DNA of 5,993 bases, taken from JAVVFH01 sp032250585 (lineage in GTDB: Bacteria > Pseudomonadota > Gammaproteobacteria > Xanthomonadales > SZUA-36). Where the stretch lies: NCBI GenBank assembly GCA_032250585.1, contig JAVVFH010000217.1, forward strand, positions 1 through 5,993. The letters are read 5' to 3'. Numbering within the stretch: the first letter of the stretch is position 1; the number at the start of each line of letters is the position of its first letter. Positions 5,103 through 5,993 of the stretch are shown in pieces. Made by a program: the position numbers and the translations under genes. Under the pieces are notes generated by a model, which saw only the letters and a list, made by a program, of their open reading frames with translations, was not told the origin of the DNA and made no database searches.

Positions 5103-5343
5103 TCAAAGGCGTCGGCCGCGAGAATTCTGCGACGCGTCGCCGTAGTGTTCGGGCCCTGCAGGTGGCTTCGAGCCGGCCCCTGCCAACAGGATGTTGCTCT
5201 TTCATGCCAATTGACTGAAACAGACAGGTTTCCGCCCTCTTGTGGAGCCCGTTTTGACGTTAGCGACCTTTCGAACGCCGAATGTTTTTACCTGACTCGC
5301 GTCGTGTCCCAGTATTTGGCTCTACTGCTTGAATGGAGCTTTC

Positions 5344-5373
5344 GTAGGGTGGCATAAGCGAAGCGCATCCACC
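5344..5373 (+). repeat. REP-like palindrome, GTAG head, type 2, left partner
   Basis: GTAG at 5344-5347 is followed by GGTGG, an extra C, then ATAAGCG, AAGCGC and ATCCACC. It matches the reverse complement of the element at 5402-5430 apart from the extra C and one A/C change. The extra C interrupts the stem, so this copy is slightly degraded. Confidence 0.7.
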
Positions 5374-5401
5374 ATGTTTTGACTTTAAAAAGCTTGAAGC
5401 T

Positions 5402-5430
5402 GGTGGATGCGCTGCGCTTATCCACCCTAC
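5402..5430 (-). repeat. REP-like palindrome, GTAG head, type 2, right partner
   Basis: On the minus strand this reads GTAG, GGTGGAT, two unpaired A, GCG, a CAG loop, CGC and ATCCACC. It is intact and inverted relative to 5344-5373, 28 bases away, so the two form a BIME-like pair able to fold on themselves or into one 87-base cruciform. Confidence 0.72.
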
Positions 5431-5525
5431 TGAGACACAGCGCTCGTCAGGTTTTTTTAAACCAACGCACGATTTTTTCCGTCGCAGCCGTTAAGATATC
5501 GATCAGCAAGGGGCCATTTTTGCGT

Positions 5526-5536
5526 GGAGGTCCTGC
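5526..5536 (+). promoter_or_regulatory. Strong Shine-Dalgarno of the DCC-family gene
   Basis: GGAGGT (5526-5531) lies five bases before the ATG at 5537. It is the best ribosome binding site in the window and fixes the start of the downstream gene. Confidence 0.8.
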
Positions 5537-5926
5537 ATGGATGTTTCCATCGTGTATGACGGAAAGTGTCCAGTCTGCCGCCGAGTGGCGGCAGGCGCGA
5601 GGGTTTATCAACGGCGGTCCGACCTGGAACTCGTCGATGCCCGGCGCAAGGATGTCGGAGATGTCCAGGGCCGCGATTTGCGCGACCTCGATTTTGATGA
5701 AGGATTTGCCGTTGTGGTTGACGGTGGCGTCTACCACGGTGCCGAGGCAGCGCGCGTTTTGGCTGTGCTGACCGAACCCGGCGGCATGGGCTACCGCATG
5801 TTTCGCTCGATGATGCGAACCGAATCGCGCAGCCAGCGCTGGTATCCGGTAATGCGATGTGCGCGGCGGGTATTGTTGTTTTTGTTGCGTGTACCGAGGT
5901 TTGATCGGGCGACTGGTCGGCAGTGA
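5537..5926 (+). CDS. DCC-family thiol-disulfide oxidoreductase-like protein (DUF393)
   Basis: This complete 129-residue protein belongs to the thioredoxin-fold DCC family. The naming motif is at the N-terminus: a short hydrophobic strand (VSIVYD) leads into DGKCPVC (residues 8-14), with Cys11 and Cys14 as the CxxC redox pair and Asp8 in front. Further family features follow in order: ELVDAR (31-36), DEGFAVVVDGGVYHGAEA (54-71), and a C-terminal region with a YP motif (103-104) and a basic, hydrophobic tail (RRVLLFLLRVPRF) that may touch the membrane. The family is presumed to carry out thiol-disulfide chemistry, but its substrates are not established. There is no signal peptide, so the cytoplasm is likely. 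A strong Shine-Dalgarno supports the start. It appears to be a single gene; no partner is visible before the window ends. Confidence 0.92.
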   Translation: MDVSIVYDGKCPVCRRVAAGARVYQRRSDLELVDARRKDVGDVQGRDLRDLDFDEGFAVVVDGGVYHGAEAARVLAVLTEPGGMGYRMFRSMMRTESRSQRWYPVMRCARRVLLFLLRVPRFDRATGRQ

Positions 5927-5936
5927 TTTGGGTTTT

Positions 5937-5960
5937 GACTTAAATTTTAATTTCAAAGTC
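5937..5960. terminator. AT-rich hairpin after the DCC-family gene
   Basis: GACTT and AAATT pair with AATTT and AAGTC around a TT loop, with a two-base CA bulge, 11 bases after the stop codon. The flanking 3' end is distinctly AT-rich compared with the rest of the window. It lacks a GC-rich stem and an immediate T-run, so termination is only possible. Confidence 0.25.
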
Positions 5961-5993
5961 GAATTCAAGGTCAACAGCGTTTCGCCACCGGCT

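Larger units (their letters stand above)
4911..5536. other. 626-base intergenic region built largely of repeats
   Basis: This region separates the divergent protease and DCC-family genes. About 4935-5105 is a cluster of GC-rich repeat units. From 5106 to 5343 I find no gene; the only clear structure is the perfect 12-bp palindrome GCGACGCGTCGC at 5129-5140. An inverted REP pair follows (5344-5430). Between it and the next gene is a T-rich palindrome (GGTTT at 5450-5454 with AAACC at 5459-5463). I find no well-formed sigma-70 promoter for the DCC-family gene. Confidence 0.6.

Noticed and set aside
4935..5105. Possible CRISPR array
   Set aside because: The units are degenerate, unevenly spaced and lack regular unique spacers; they also occur singly elsewhere in the window.
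5145..5357. Small plus-strand open frame (70 codons) in the repeat-rich gap
   Set aside because: It has no ribosome binding site or recognisable motif and runs into the REP-like element.
5447..5974. Minus-strand open frame over the DCC-family gene
   Set aside because: It is antisense to a clear DUF393 protein with a strong ribosome binding site and has no family pattern.
1..5993. tRNA, rRNA or riboswitch
   Set aside because: I looked through the intergenic stretches and found no cloverleaf with a TTCGA-type T-loop and no recognisable rRNA or riboswitch core; the folded elements are simple palindromes.

Overview
This window looks like accessory chromosome from a GC-rich (by eye roughly 60 percent) Gram-negative bacterium, most likely a gammaproteobacterium. 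That placement rests on the gene families, the GTAG-headed REP-like palindromes and short dispersed GC-rich repeats ending in TGACAA. It is inference; no marker gene is present.

Layout. Positions 2-1945 (+) hold most of a membrane O-acyltransferase fused to a C-terminal periplasmic SGNH domain; its first ~20 residues lie outside the window. A convergent small four-helix membrane protein of unknown function follows at 2103-2516 (-). Next is a higBA-type toxin-antitoxin module on the minus strand: higA (2642-2935) is intact, while higB (2935-3212) carries an apparent one-base frameshift near its 5' end. Upstream of higB is a promoter-like sequence with a perfect palindrome in its spacer, a good candidate for HigA autoregulation. 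A repeat-rich gap (3238-3646) holds a ~84-bp imperfect palindrome. At 3647-4021 (+) lies a small XRE regulator whose N-terminus looks like the start of a RelE-family toxin and whose remainder looks like the cognate XRE antitoxin, as if an internal deletion fused the two genes. Convergent to it, 4137-4910 (-) encodes a membrane-anchored, metzincin-like zinc protease that no named family obviously covers; its stop codon sits inside a REP-like element. A 626-bp gap of repeats, including an inverted REP pair, separates it from a DCC-family (DUF393) thioredoxin-fold protein at 5537-5926 (+).

The genes do not form one pathway. Apart from the overlapping higBA pair they are single, often convergent genes separated by repeats, with two decaying or rearranged toxin-antitoxin loci in the middle. 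No complete new defence or biosynthetic system is visible. The points most worth following are the toxin-antitoxin chimera, the higB frameshift with its possible slip site, the uncharacterised metzincin-like protein, and the structured repeats.
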